DNA of 64,000 nt, taken from assembly GCA_035502095.1 (NCBI GenBank), contig DATJUX010000044.1, forward strand, positions 186,001-250,000, read 5' to 3'. This DNA comes from JAKANT01 sp035502095. GTDB lineage: Bacteria > Pseudomonadota > Gammaproteobacteria > Burkholderiales > Burkholderiaceae_F. This document shows, piece by piece, positions 1-7,466 of the stretch (positions are counted from its first letter, which is position 1; each line of letters starts with the position of its first letter). The notes beneath the pieces were generated by a model, which was not told where the DNA came from, did not search any database, and saw nothing but the letters and a program-made list of their open reading frames with translations. Position numbers and translations under genes: made by a program.

Positions 1-369
1 CTCGCGCAGGCTCTCGTCGACGGCGCGCCTGATCAGTTCCACGGCCCGATCGACATCAAACGGTTTCGGCAGATACTCGAATGCACCGCCCTGGAACGCG
101 GCCACCGCGCTTTCGAGGTCGGAGAACGCGGTCATGATGATCACGGGAAGCGCCGGGTGCTTGCGCTTGACCGCACGCAGCAACTCGATGCCGCTCTCGC
201 CCGGCATGCGGATGTCGGAGACGAGCACTTGCGGGGTCCCGCGATCGAGTTCGGCGAGCACTTCCTGCGCGGCACCGAATGCCCGGCAGGGAAGGTTTTC
301 GCGCGCGAGCGCCTTCTCGAGCACCCACCTGATCGATCGGTCGTCGTCGACGATCCAGATCGGCTTCAT
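1..369 (-). CDS. ntrC: Nitrogen regulation response regulator NtrC (GlnG), N-terminal part
   Basis: Only the first 123 codons are in the window; the gene runs off the left edge. They form a complete receiver domain: acidic triad near residues 8-10 (IVDDD), predicted phospho-acceptor Asp52 in SDIRMPG, the conserved Thr at residue 80 and Lys102 in the YLPKPF motif. The AAA+ and DNA-binding domains must lie outside. NtrC activates sigma-54 promoters when phosphorylated by NtrB under nitrogen limitation. The ATG at 369 is 37 bp after the ntrB stop, with GAGG upstream. Identification rests on the receiver sequence plus the glnA-ntrB-ntrC order. Confidence 0.93.
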   Translation of the reverse strand, partial: MKPIWIVDDDRSIRWVLEKALARENLPCRAFGAAQEVLAELDRGTPQVLVSDIRMPGESGIELLRAVKRKHPALPVIIMTAFSDLESAVAAFQGGAFEYLPKPFDVDRAVELIRRAVDESLRE

Positions 370-406
370 GTTCCCGTTCGCCTCGATCATCCTTGGTCAG
401 CACTCA

Positions 407-1534
407 TTACCGGGTGTCCCGCCAGGCCTCGCGCAACGGCAGCACGATGCGAAAATCGGTCCGCCCCGGGCGGCTGTCGAAATCGATCATCCCGTCGTTC
501 TGCTGGACGAACGTCTGCGCAAGGGTCAACCCCAATCCGTTTCCGCCATCGCGCCCGGACACCAGCGGGTAGAAGACGTGTGGCTTCAATGCGTCTGGAA
601 TTCCCGGGCCGTTGTCGATGACATGCAATTCGAGTGCCAGCCGGTAGAGACGGCGCGAGAGTGTCACGTGGCGCGCAACGCGCGTGACCAGCACGATCTC
701 CGCGTCGCCCGCGGCGATGCGCGGGGCGAGCGCCTGGGCGGCGTTGCGCACGACGTTCAGTACCGCCTGGATCAACTGTTCCCTGTCGCCGCGCACCTCC
801 GGCACGGAAGCGTCGTAGTCGCGCGTGACGGTCAGCCCGCGCGGAAACTCTGCGAGGATCACCGATCGCACGCGCTCGGTGACCTCGTGCATGTTGAAGT
901 CCGCCACGACGCGAGGGCTGCGATGCGGCTCCAGCAGCCGGTCAACCAGGGCTTGCAGCCGGTCGGCCTCCGAAATGACGACGCGGGTGTATTCGCGCTG
1001 CTCGCGCGAGGGCAGTTCGCTTTCGAGCAACTGTGCCGCACCGCGAATGCCCCCGAGCGGATTCTTAATCTCGTGCGCGAGGCTGCGCAGAAGGCGCCGG
1101 CTCGCTTCGGAGAGATCCAGGTTGTGCTCTTCGCGCGAGACCTTGAGCTGCTGTTGAATCTCGATTAGCTCGAGGATCAGCGGCGTGGCTTCGTCGTAGA
1201 GCGCCGTCGCCGTCGCCTGGACCGCGAGCGGGTCGCGCAGCGGGCGGCGAAGTTCGAGCAACTGGCGCCGCTGTCCAAGATCGTTGGCGCGCGCTGCCGC
1301 GAGCATGCGATCGATCACGATCTCATCGATGAACAGCCGGGAAACCAGCTGGCCCACGAGGATCCGACGCGAGACCTCGAAGAGATGCTCGGCGGACTGA
1401 TTGGCGAAGGCGACGCGGGCGTCCGCGTCGATCACTATCACGGCCGTCGAAAGCAGTTCCAGCCCGGCATACCGGGTGGCGGGTTCGGGAACCGGCGACC
1501 TGCGCAGAGAGAGCCAGCGCGTCGGGCCACTCAT
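407..1534 (-). CDS. ntrB: Nitrogen regulation sensor histidine kinase/phosphatase NtrB (GlnL)
   Basis: 375 residues with no transmembrane segment, as expected of a cytosolic kinase that responds to PII. An N-terminal PAS domain spans roughly residues 22-110 (TAVIVIDADARVAFANQSAE). The H-box has His154 in LAHEIKNPLGG. The ATPase domain follows with an N-box (NVVRNAAQAL), a G1 box (DNGPGIP) and a G2 box (GNGLGLTLAQ). NtrB phosphorylates or dephosphorylates NtrC according to nitrogen status. It lies downstream of glnA and directly upstream of ntrC, so the pair is probably co-transcribed. The ATG at 1534 is the only sensible start. Confidence 0.95.
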   Translation of the reverse strand: MSGPTRWLSLRRSPVPEPATRYAGLELLSTAVIVIDADARVAFANQSAEHLFEVSRRILVGQLVSRLFIDEIVIDRMLAAARANDLGQRRQLLELRRPLRDPLAVQATATALYDEATPLILELIEIQQQLKVSREEHNLDLSEASRRLLRSLAHEIKNPLGGIRGAAQLLESELPSREQREYTRVVISEADRLQALVDRLLEPHRSPRVVADFNMHEVTERVRSVILAEFPRGLTVTRDYDASVPEVRGDREQLIQAVLNVVRNAAQALAPRIAAGDAEIVLVTRVARHVTLSRRLYRLALELHVIDNGPGIPDALKPHVFYPLVSGRDGGNGLGLTLAQTFVQQNDGMIDFDSRPGRTDFRIVLPLREAWRDTR

Positions 1535-1577
1535 CTGGCCAGCCTCTCGCCCGGGAGTTCCCGGCTACGTCGGGGCG

Positions 1578-2084
1578 CTACTGGCGCAGGGCTGCGATTT
1601 CCCGGCGCAGCGCGACGATGTTGTTCTCGCCGCGCTGGATGTCTTCCTGCAAGCGCTGCACGCGTTCCTGGTAGCGAGCGTAGTTGCGCTCGTCGCCACG
1701 GCGCTCGGGCTCGCCATTGTTGAATTCTTCGCGCAAGCGCGCCACGCGATCTTCCTCGGCACGCAGTTCGTCCTCGAGGATGCGCCGACGATCCCCGTCG
1801 CGCGCGCGCTGTGTGTCGTCGTCCACCCGCGGGTAGTTCGCAGGCGTCGCACGTTGTTCGAGCCCATTTCCGCCGGCATTGCGCGCCGGCAGGCGCGGAC
1901 CCGGCACCGTCACGACCGGCGCGATCTCCTGCCGCTTGCAACCCTTGGTGTTGCCCGTATTGGTGTACGTCTTGTGGCCCTCGTCGTCGACGCAGAGATA
2001 GATGTCGCTCTGGGCACGCACGACGGCCGTGAGCAGGCTCGTGCTCAGCAAGGCGGCCGAAACTGCGAACAGGCGAAGCTTCAT
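1578..2084 (-). CDS. Secreted DUF4124-domain protein with C-terminal coiled coil
   Basis: 168 residues from the ATG at 2084; an upstream ATG at 2114 would only add residues ahead of a good signal peptide. Residues 1-24 look like a Sec signal (hydrophobic stretch ending in VRA). Residues about 26-52 resemble the DUF4124 module found in many beta- and gammaproteobacterial envelope proteins (DIYLCVDDEGHKTYTN, then a Cys). Residues 85-168 are highly charged and probably coiled coil. The function is unknown. It sits between glnA and ntrB, a position often held by a DUF4124 gene in betaproteobacteria. The glnA-side hairpin may separate its transcription from glnA. Confidence 0.8.
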   Translation of the reverse strand: MKLRLFAVSAALLSTSLLTAVVRAQSDIYLCVDDEGHKTYTNTGNTKGCKRQEIAPVVTVPGPRLPARNAGGNGLEQRATPANYPRVDDDTQRARDGDRRRILEDELRAEEDRVARLREEFNNGEPERRGDERNYARYQERVQRLQEDIQRGENNIVALRREIAALRQ

Positions 2085-2223
2085 TGATCGGTCGAGGCGC
2101 ACAAGCGCGAACACGAGTGTACGGCAGCCGCGTCACCGGAAGAATCCCCGTCATCCTTGCTGCTGGCCGCGATTCCCGCGGCAATTCAAGTGCTTGGCCT
2201 GGCGACATCGTGGACCGGATGCA

Positions 2224-2250
2224 CAAAGGGGCGGAAATCCCGCCCCTTTG
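2224..2250 (-). terminator. Probable terminator hairpin after glnA
   Basis: A perfect 11-bp stem (CAAAGGGGCGG pairs with CCGCCCCTTTG) has a 5-nt loop and starts 24 bp after the glnA stop. There is no long T-run on the minus strand, so termination may be partial, which would let some glnA transcripts continue into the DUF4124 gene and ntrBC. Confidence 0.65.
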
Positions 2251-2273
2251 TCTTGCCTGAAGCGGTTCTTCGA

Positions 2274-3692
2274 CTACGAACCGTAGTACATGTCGAACTC
2301 AACCGGGTGTGTGGTCATGCGGAATCGTGTGACTTCCTCCATCTTGAGGGCAATGTAGGCATCCAGCATGTCGCTGCTGAAAACACCCCCGCGCGTCAGG
2401 AACTCACGATCGCGATCCAGGTTCTCGAGCGCCTCGTCCAGCGACGCGCAGGGATGCGGCACCTTGGCGGCCTCTTCAGGCTCGAGGTCATAGAGGTTCT
2501 TGTCCATCGGCTCGCCCGGATGGATCTTGTTTTGCACACCGTCCAGGCCGGCCATCAGCATCGCCGAGAAGGCGAGGTACGAGTTGGCCGTCGGATCTGG
2601 GAAGCGCACTTCGACACGACGGCCCTTGGGACTGCTCACGTAAGGAATCCGGCACGCCGCCGAGCGGTTGCGCGCGGAGTAGGCAAGATTGATTGGCGCT
2701 TCGAAGCCTGGCACCAAGCGCTTGTAGGAGTTCGTTCCCGGGTTGGTGATGGCATTCAGTGCCTTGGCATGCTTGATGATGCCACCGATGTAGAACAGCG
2801 CGAAGTCGGAGAGGCCGGCGTAGCCGTTGCCCGCAAAAAGGTTATTGCCTTCCTTCCAGACCGACTGGTGCACGTGCATGCCGGAGCCGTTGTCGCCGAC
2901 CACCGGCTTGGGCATAAAGGTCGCCGTCTTGCCATAGCTGGCCGCCACGTTCCAGATCGTGTACTTCAGGATCTGCATCCAGTCGGCACGCTTGACAAGC
3001 GTGTTGAACTTGGTACCGATTTCGTTCTGTCCCGGCGCCGCAACTTCGTGGTGGTGGACCTCGACCTCGACGCCCTGCTGCTCCAGCAGCAGACAGATCT
3101 CGGAGCGGATGTCCTGCAACGAATCGGTTGGCGGAACCGGGAAATAGCCGCCCTTGACCGGCGGACGATGCGCGAGGTTGCCCGCCTCGTACTCGATACC
3201 CGACGACCAGGGCGCTTCCTCCGACTTGATCTTGACCGAGCAGCCGGACATGTCGACGTTCCAGGTGACCGAGTCGAATATGAAGAACTCGGGCTCCGGG
3301 CCGAAGTAAGCGGTATCGCCCAGCCCCGTGGACTTCAAATACGCCTCGGCGCGCTTGGCGAGCGAGCGCGGATCACGGTCATATCCCTTCCCAGTCGAGG
3401 GCTCAAGCACGTCGCAGGTCAGGATGAGCGTGTTTTCTTCGCGGAATGGATCCATCCGTGCGGAGCCCGGATCAGGCAGCAACAACATGTCGGATGCCTC
3501 AATGCCCTTCCATCCGGCGATCGAGGAGCCATCGAATGCGTGACCTTGGTCGAACTTGTCGTCGCCCATTGCCTTGGCCGGCACCGAGACGTGCTGCTCC
3601 TTGCCCTTGGTGTCCGTGAATCGCAGATCGACGAACTTCACTTCGTTGTCCGCAATCATTTTCATGACGTCTTTAGGCGTCGCAGTCGCCAT
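2274..3692 (-). CDS. glnA: Glutamine synthetase, type I
   Basis: 472 residues, the normal length for the dodecameric GSI-beta enzyme that makes glutamine from glutamate, ammonia and ATP. Family signatures are present: the substrate-loop region with FDGSSI, GPEPEFFIFD, the HHHEVAAPGQNE metal/ammonia-site block, NGSGMHVHQS, NPGTNSYKRLVPG and RNRSAACRIP. The adenylylation tyrosine is recognisable in KNLYDLEPEE, so the enzyme should be switched off by GlnE. It stands alone after a sigma-54 promoter with NtrC-type palindromes upstream and has its own hairpin downstream; ntrB and ntrC follow. Confidence 0.98.
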   Translation of the reverse strand: MATATPKDVMKMIADNEVKFVDLRFTDTKGKEQHVSVPAKAMGDDKFDQGHAFDGSSIAGWKGIEASDMLLLPDPGSARMDPFREENTLILTCDVLEPSTGKGYDRDPRSLAKRAEAYLKSTGLGDTAYFGPEPEFFIFDSVTWNVDMSGCSVKIKSEEAPWSSGIEYEAGNLAHRPPVKGGYFPVPPTDSLQDIRSEICLLLEQQGVEVEVHHHEVAAPGQNEIGTKFNTLVKRADWMQILKYTIWNVAASYGKTATFMPKPVVGDNGSGMHVHQSVWKEGNNLFAGNGYAGLSDFALFYIGGIIKHAKALNAITNPGTNSYKRLVPGFEAPINLAYSARNRSAACRIPYVSSPKGRRVEVRFPDPTANSYLAFSAMLMAGLDGVQNKIHPGEPMDKNLYDLEPEEAAKVPHPCASLDEALENLDRDREFLTRGGVFSSDMLDAYIALKMEEVTRFRMTTHPVEFDMYYGS

Positions 3693-3772
3693 CGATTCCT
3701 CTCCTCAACTGGGGATGATTGAAGGTCGTCGCTGCCGTTGGATCCGGCGAGCCATCGTCCGCGTCCATCTTT

Positions 3773-3788
3773 AGCAGGAAATGTGCCG
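3773..3788 (-). promoter_or_regulatory. Sigma-54 (RpoN) promoter of glnA
   Basis: On the minus strand the bases read CGGCACATTTCCTGCT. This fits the -24/-12 consensus: GG of the -24 element and GC of the -12 element lie at the required spacing. Transcription would begin near 3761, giving a leader of about 70 nt before the glnA ATG. Palindromes typical of NtrC lie 130-165 bp further upstream. Confidence 0.75.
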
Positions 3789-3888
3789 CTCGGCCGACTC
3801 CGGCCCGACCGAACGCACCCCCTCTGTGCACAAGAGCCATGCTGAGCCGTTTTTGCTTCACGGAATCAGCTCGAATCATGATCTCATG

Positions 3889-3905
3889 TGGTGCATTATG
3901 CACCA
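3889..3905 (-). promoter_or_regulatory. NtrC-type inverted repeat upstream of glnA (distal to promoter)
   Basis: TGGTGCATTATGCACCA is a perfect palindrome, with two further paired bases on each side. It is built from the NtrC half-site (T)GGTGCA, but the half-sites are arranged back-to-back rather than as GCACC-N5-GGTGC. It lies about 135 bp upstream of the predicted glnA start point, where NtrC enhancers are found in enteric bacteria. Confidence 0.6.
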
Positions 3906-3918
3906 CAAATGCCTTATC

Positions 3919-3935
3919 AGCACCTATATGGTGCT
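3919..3935 (-). promoter_or_regulatory. NtrC enhancer site upstream of glnA
   Basis: AGCACCTATATGGTGCT contains GCACC-N5-GGTGC, the canonical NtrC-binding dyad. A further GGTGCA half-site follows at 3939-3944. The centre is about 165 bp upstream of the predicted sigma-54 start point. The 256 bp between glnA and hemW hold nothing else recognisable. Confidence 0.75.
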
Positions 3936-3951
3936 ATTGGTGCAATATAAT

Positions 3952-5166
3952 TCATAAAAATATCGATTGCAGATCGCTCAGGAATCGCTGCCCGAGCGGC
4001 GTTGGCGCTAGCACGTCATCGCGGTCCGAGAGCAGGCCTCGCTCGACCGCGCGCGCAAGCAAGGGGTCGACTTGAGAAATGGGCATCCCGGTGCGCTGGG
4101 CGAACAACCCCACCGGGACGCCGTCGATCAACCGCAAAGCATTGAGCATGAACTCGAATGGAACGTCCGCACGCGGGACCTCCTTGGACTCCGCTACGGC
4201 GTCGCCACAACGTGCATTCGCCAGATAGGAATGCGGCTGACGCCACCGGACCTGGCGCACGATTCGGTGCGGGAATGAAAGCTTGCTGTGTGCCCCGGCG
4301 CCGATCCCGAGGTAGTCACCGAACATCCAGTAGTTCAGGTTGTGGCGGCACTTGCAACCCTGCCGCGCATAAGCCGAGACTTCGTAGTGGCTGAACCCCG
4401 CCCCTGTTATCCGGTCCTCGATCCAGGCGAACATGTCGCTCGCCTGGTCGTCGTCGGGAAGTGCAGGCGGAAATTTCGCGAAGACCGTGTTCGCTTCCAC
4501 GGTCAATTGGTAGAGCGACAAGTGCGGCGGGCTGAAATCGAGTGCCTGCTCGACGTCGGCTTGCAGGCCGGACAGCTGTTGTCCGGGAAGGCCGTACATC
4601 AGATCGAGGTTGAAGTTGGCGAACAGGCGCTGAGCGCATGCGGCGGCGGCGAGAGCCTGGCTGCGGTCGTGAATGCGCCCCAGTGCCGTCAGCTTGGTTT
4701 CATCGAAGGACTGGATCCCGAGCGAAAGGCGGTTCACGCCAGCCGCGCGAAATGCAGCGAACTTGTCGGCTTCGAACGTGCCGGGATTGGCCTCGAGCGT
4801 GATCTCGCAGTCCGCCTGTAGAGGCAGCAACGCCCGAATGTCCGACAGGAGCGTCTCGATTGCACGCGCGGAGAAAACGCTCGGGGTACCGCCGCCGATG
4901 AACACTGACGTGACGGGTCGACCCCAGATCAGCGAAACCGACGTCTCCAGGTCCACCCGCAATGCCTCGAGATAGGCCTGCTCCGGAATCGCTTCGAGCC
5001 CGCCAGGATTTTCATGTGAGTTGAAGTCGCAGTATGGGCACTTGCGAACGCACCAGGGAATGTGCACATAAAGCGACAACGGCGGCAGTGACGTGAGAGA
5101 CAGCACGCCCGGACGCAGGTAGTGCTGTATTGAAGCGGGCTCGGGCCCCGAGGGTGCGATCCTCAC
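3952..5166 (-). CDS. hemW: Radical SAM heme chaperone HemW
   Basis: 404 residues if the GTG at 5166, which overlaps the rdgB stop, is used. I prefer it to the GTG at 5106 because the intervening residues (LRPGVLSLTSLPPLSLYVHI) resemble the N-terminal extension of betaproteobacterial HemW. The radical SAM CX3CX2C cluster motif is CVRKCPYC (Cys39, 43 and 46), followed by DFNSH, a HemW hallmark that separates it from oxygen-independent coproporphyrinogen oxidase HemN. GGGTPS and the C-terminal HemN_C-like region are present. Its family role is heme delivery to respiratory enzymes. It is the last gene of the kinase-PP2C-rph-rdgB-hemW row. Confidence 0.93.
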   Translation of the reverse strand: MRIAPSGPEPASIQHYLRPGVLSLTSLPPLSLYVHIPWCVRKCPYCDFNSHENPGGLEAIPEQAYLEALRVDLETSVSLIWGRPVTSVFIGGGTPSVFSARAIETLLSDIRALLPLQADCEITLEANPGTFEADKFAAFRAAGVNRLSLGIQSFDETKLTALGRIHDRSQALAAAACAQRLFANFNLDLMYGLPGQQLSGLQADVEQALDFSPPHLSLYQLTVEANTVFAKFPPALPDDDQASDMFAWIEDRITGAGFSHYEVSAYARQGCKCRHNLNYWMFGDYLGIGAGAHSKLSFPHRIVRQVRWRQPHSYLANARCGDAVAESKEVPRADVPFEFMLNALRLIDGVPVGLFAQRTGMPISQVDPLLARAVERGLLSDRDDVLAPTPLGQRFLSDLQSIFL

Positions 5167-5759
5167 CACTGCCAGGCGACCTTCAGATTTTCGATCAACT
5201 GGGCCAGCGCACGGCCACGATGACCGATGCGGTTCTTGTCTTCCGGCGCGAGCTCGGCGGCTGTGCAGTTGAGATCGGCGAGCCAGAAGTGCGGGTCGTA
5301 TCCGAATCCGCCCGACCCGTGCGGCGAATCGATGATCGTTCCGTGCCAACGCGCTTCGGCGATGACTGGGTCGGGATCGAGTTCCGAGCGCAGAGCCACC
5401 AGAACACAGGTGTAGTGAGCCCTGCGATCGCTCGCGCCCTTCAGTTGACGCACGAGTTCTGCATTGTTCTCGGCGTCGGTCGAGCCTGCACCGGCGAAGC
5501 GCGCCGAGCGCACACCCGGCGCGCCGCCCAGAGCGGCACAGCAAATCCCGGAGTCATCGGCAAGCGCCGCAAGCCCCGTCGCCGCCGCGGCGTGACGCGC
5601 CTTTGTCAGCGCATTTTCGACGAAAGTATGGAACGGCTCGGCCACGGCGCGGACCCCGAGTACCGATTGCATCACCAGGTCCACTTGGAAAGGCGCAAAC
5701 ATCGCTTCGAACTCGCGCCGCTTGCCCGGGTTGTCAGAGGCGAGGATAAGACGCCGCAC
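5163..5759 (-). CDS. rdgB: dITP/XTP pyrophosphatase (RdgB/HAM1)
   Basis: 198 residues, matching the usual ~197. It hydrolyses non-canonical purine nucleoside triphosphates (dITP, XTP) to monophosphates, keeping them out of DNA. Visible signatures are the N-terminal LASDNPGKRREF nucleotide motif, FVENALTKARHA, the ADDSGI catalytic Asp block, GFGYDPHFW and the C-terminal SHRG-like IGHRGRAL. The start is GTG at 5759, 9 bp after rph. Its stop overlaps the hemW GTG, so the two are probably translationally coupled. Confidence 0.96.
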   Translation of the reverse strand: MRRLILASDNPGKRREFEAMFAPFQVDLVMQSVLGVRAVAEPFHTFVENALTKARHAAAATGLAALADDSGICCAALGGAPGVRSARFAGAGSTDAENNAELVRQLKGASDRRAHYTCVLVALRSELDPDPVIAEARWHGTIIDSPHGSGGFGYDPHFWLADLNCTAAELAPEDKNRIGHRGRALAQLIENLKVAWQW

Positions 5760-5768
5760 GCTTCTCGT

Positions 5769-6497
5769 TCACGCAAAGCCGAGCGTGGTCTTTTGGGCGC
5801 CGACCAGCCGGCTGATGCCCATGCGGGCGAGCTTGAGCATCGACTCGAGTTCCTGGGCGGAAAACGGTGCGCTCTCCGCGGTCGCCTGGACCTCGACAAA
5901 GGCCCCGGTGCCTGTCATGACGACGTTCATGTCGGTCGCGCAGGATGAGTCTTCGGAGTAGTCGAGATCCAGCAAGGCGGTGCCGCTGTGGAGACCGACC
6001 GAGACGGCAGCCACGAAATCGCGAATCGGAAGCGTGGTGAGACCACCGCGTTCGCGCAGCCAGTTGAGGGCGTCATGTACGGCGACGAAGGCGCCGGTGA
6101 TCGAAGCCGTTCGAGTACCACCGTCGGCCTGGATGACGTCACAGTCGACATGCAGGGTCCTCTCGCCGAGTTGCTGCAGATCAATCACCGAGCGCAGACT
6201 TCGTCCGATGAGACGCTGGATTTCCAGCGTCCGTCCTCCTTGCTTGCCGCGCGCGGCTTCCCGCTCGTTGCGCGTCCCGGTCGCGCGCGGCAGCATGCCG
6301 TACTCGGCGGTCAGCCAGCCGGAGCCCTTGCCCTTGAGAAAGGGAGGCACCCTGTCTTCGATCGAAACGGTGCAAACGACGCGCGTGTCGCCGAACTCGA
6401 CCAGGACCGAGCCTTCGGCGTGCCGGGTATAGCCGCGCGTCAACCGCACCGGGCGCAACTGATCGGCCCGGCGACCCCCAGCACGTTCGAGAGCCAT
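5769..6497 (-). CDS. rph: Ribonuclease PH
   Basis: 242 residues (E. coli type 238). It is a phosphorolytic 3'-5' exoribonuclease that trims tRNA 3' ends using inorganic phosphate. Family blocks are visible: LRPVRLTRGYTRHAEGSVLV, WLTAEYGMLPRAT, the RTLEIQRLIGRSLR phosphate-binding segment, DCDVIQADGGTRTAS and DLDYSEDSSCATDMNVV. It sits 21 bp after the PP2C gene and 9 bp before rdgB; the rph-rdgB-hemW order is common in betaproteobacteria. Confidence 0.97.
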   Translation of the reverse strand: MALERAGGRRADQLRPVRLTRGYTRHAEGSVLVEFGDTRVVCTVSIEDRVPPFLKGKGSGWLTAEYGMLPRATGTRNEREAARGKQGGRTLEIQRLIGRSLRSVIDLQQLGERTLHVDCDVIQADGGTRTASITGAFVAVHDALNWLRERGGLTTLPIRDFVAAVSVGLHSGTALLDLDYSEDSSCATDMNVVMTGTGAFVEVQATAESAPFSAQELESMLKLARMGISRLVGAQKTTLGFA

Positions 6498-6518
6498 GAG
6501 AGCACCCGCTCGCGGTGA

Positions 6519-7463
6519 TTACTTGTTGTCGTCGACGAGCTTGGAGGACCGCTGGATCGCCCGCTGGATCTCGGCGACGGCCTCGTCGATCTTGTCCTCG
6601 GTAAGCTCTTCGTCGGCGCCGAGATCGCCGTGGCGCGGGAACTGGATCGTCGAGGCGACCGCACCATCGGGCATGACGAGCGTGGAGACGGGAGCTTCGG
6701 TTGGCGGAACCATGTCGACCGACTCCGTGCCGGCCCAGGTCATCGCCACCGCCGTGCAGTTGTCGGCGTCGTTGCCGCCATTTGCCAGAGCGACCTCCAT
6801 CAATTCCGGCACTGCGCGCATGACGGTCTTGCCGGCGAAACCTTCCGCGATCTGGCGGTCGTTCAACGTACCCCAGAGCCCGTCCGAGCAGAGAAGCAAT
6901 GTGTCGCCGTTGCGCAAGGCGACCGGCCGGCTGATTTCCACGGTCGGCGCGACATAGGCGCCGATGCAGTTGAAGATGCGATTGCGCTCCGGATGGTCCT
7001 TCGCGTCTTCCGGTCGAATGAGTCCGGACGAAACGAGGTGATGGACGCGTGAATGGTCGATCGTACGCTCGACGATCCGCGAGCCGCGTATCAGATACAG
7101 GCGCGAATCGCCGGCATGCGCCCAGCAAGCGATCCCCTGCTGGACCACGCACGCGACGACCGTTGTTCTCGGCGCTTCGGGCAAGCTGTGCTCGGCCCGA
7201 TAACGATGCAACTCGCGGTGCGACGCCAGCACCGAATCCTCCAGGAACCGCGCCGCATCGGGCAACAGCGGCTTGGCATCTCGCTGGTAGATCGCTGCCA
7301 TCGTCTGCAACGTGATCTGTGCGGCCACCTCGCCGCGTGCGTGCCCGCCCATTCCGTCGGCCACCACCAGCAAGAGCGAGTCGCGCGTGTACAGGTAACC
7401 CATGCGGTCCTGATTGACCCGCCGGCCCCCCTTCTTGCTCTCTTGATAGATGGAAAAGCGCAC
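6519..7463 (-). CDS. PP2C-family serine/threonine protein phosphatase
   Basis: 314 residues. The metal-dependent PP2C core occupies residues about 1-245: RVNQDR (Asp19), VADGMGGH (Asp36/Gly37), the metal Asp in LCSDGLWG, and DADN near the core end. The remaining ~70 residues form an acidic, low-complexity tail ending in a probable helix (EDKIDEAVAEIQRAIQR), not part of the catalytic fold. No signal peptide or membrane segment is seen. The start is a GTG 3 bp after the kinase stop, so the phosphatase is probably coupled to the kinase and reverses its phosphorylations. The substrate is unknown. Confidence 0.92.
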   Translation of the reverse strand: MRFSIYQESKKGGRRVNQDRMGYLYTRDSLLLVVADGMGGHARGEVAAQITLQTMAAIYQRDAKPLLPDAARFLEDSVLASHRELHRYRAEHSLPEAPRTTVVACVVQQGIACWAHAGDSRLYLIRGSRIVERTIDHSRVHHLVSSGLIRPEDAKDHPERNRIFNCIGAYVAPTVEISRPVALRNGDTLLLCSDGLWGTLNDRQIAEGFAGKTVMRAVPELMEVALANGGNDADNCTAVAMTWAGTESVDMVPPTEAPVSTLVMPDGAVASTIQFPRHGDLGADEELTEDKIDEAVAEIQRAIQRSSKLVDDNK

Positions 7464-7466
7464 GTT

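Noticed and set aside
2157..3722. 521-codon plus-strand open frame opposite glnA
   Set aside because: It is the antisense shadow of glnA. High GC and third-position bias create long open antisense frames; the translation is Arg/His/Val-rich and matches no family.
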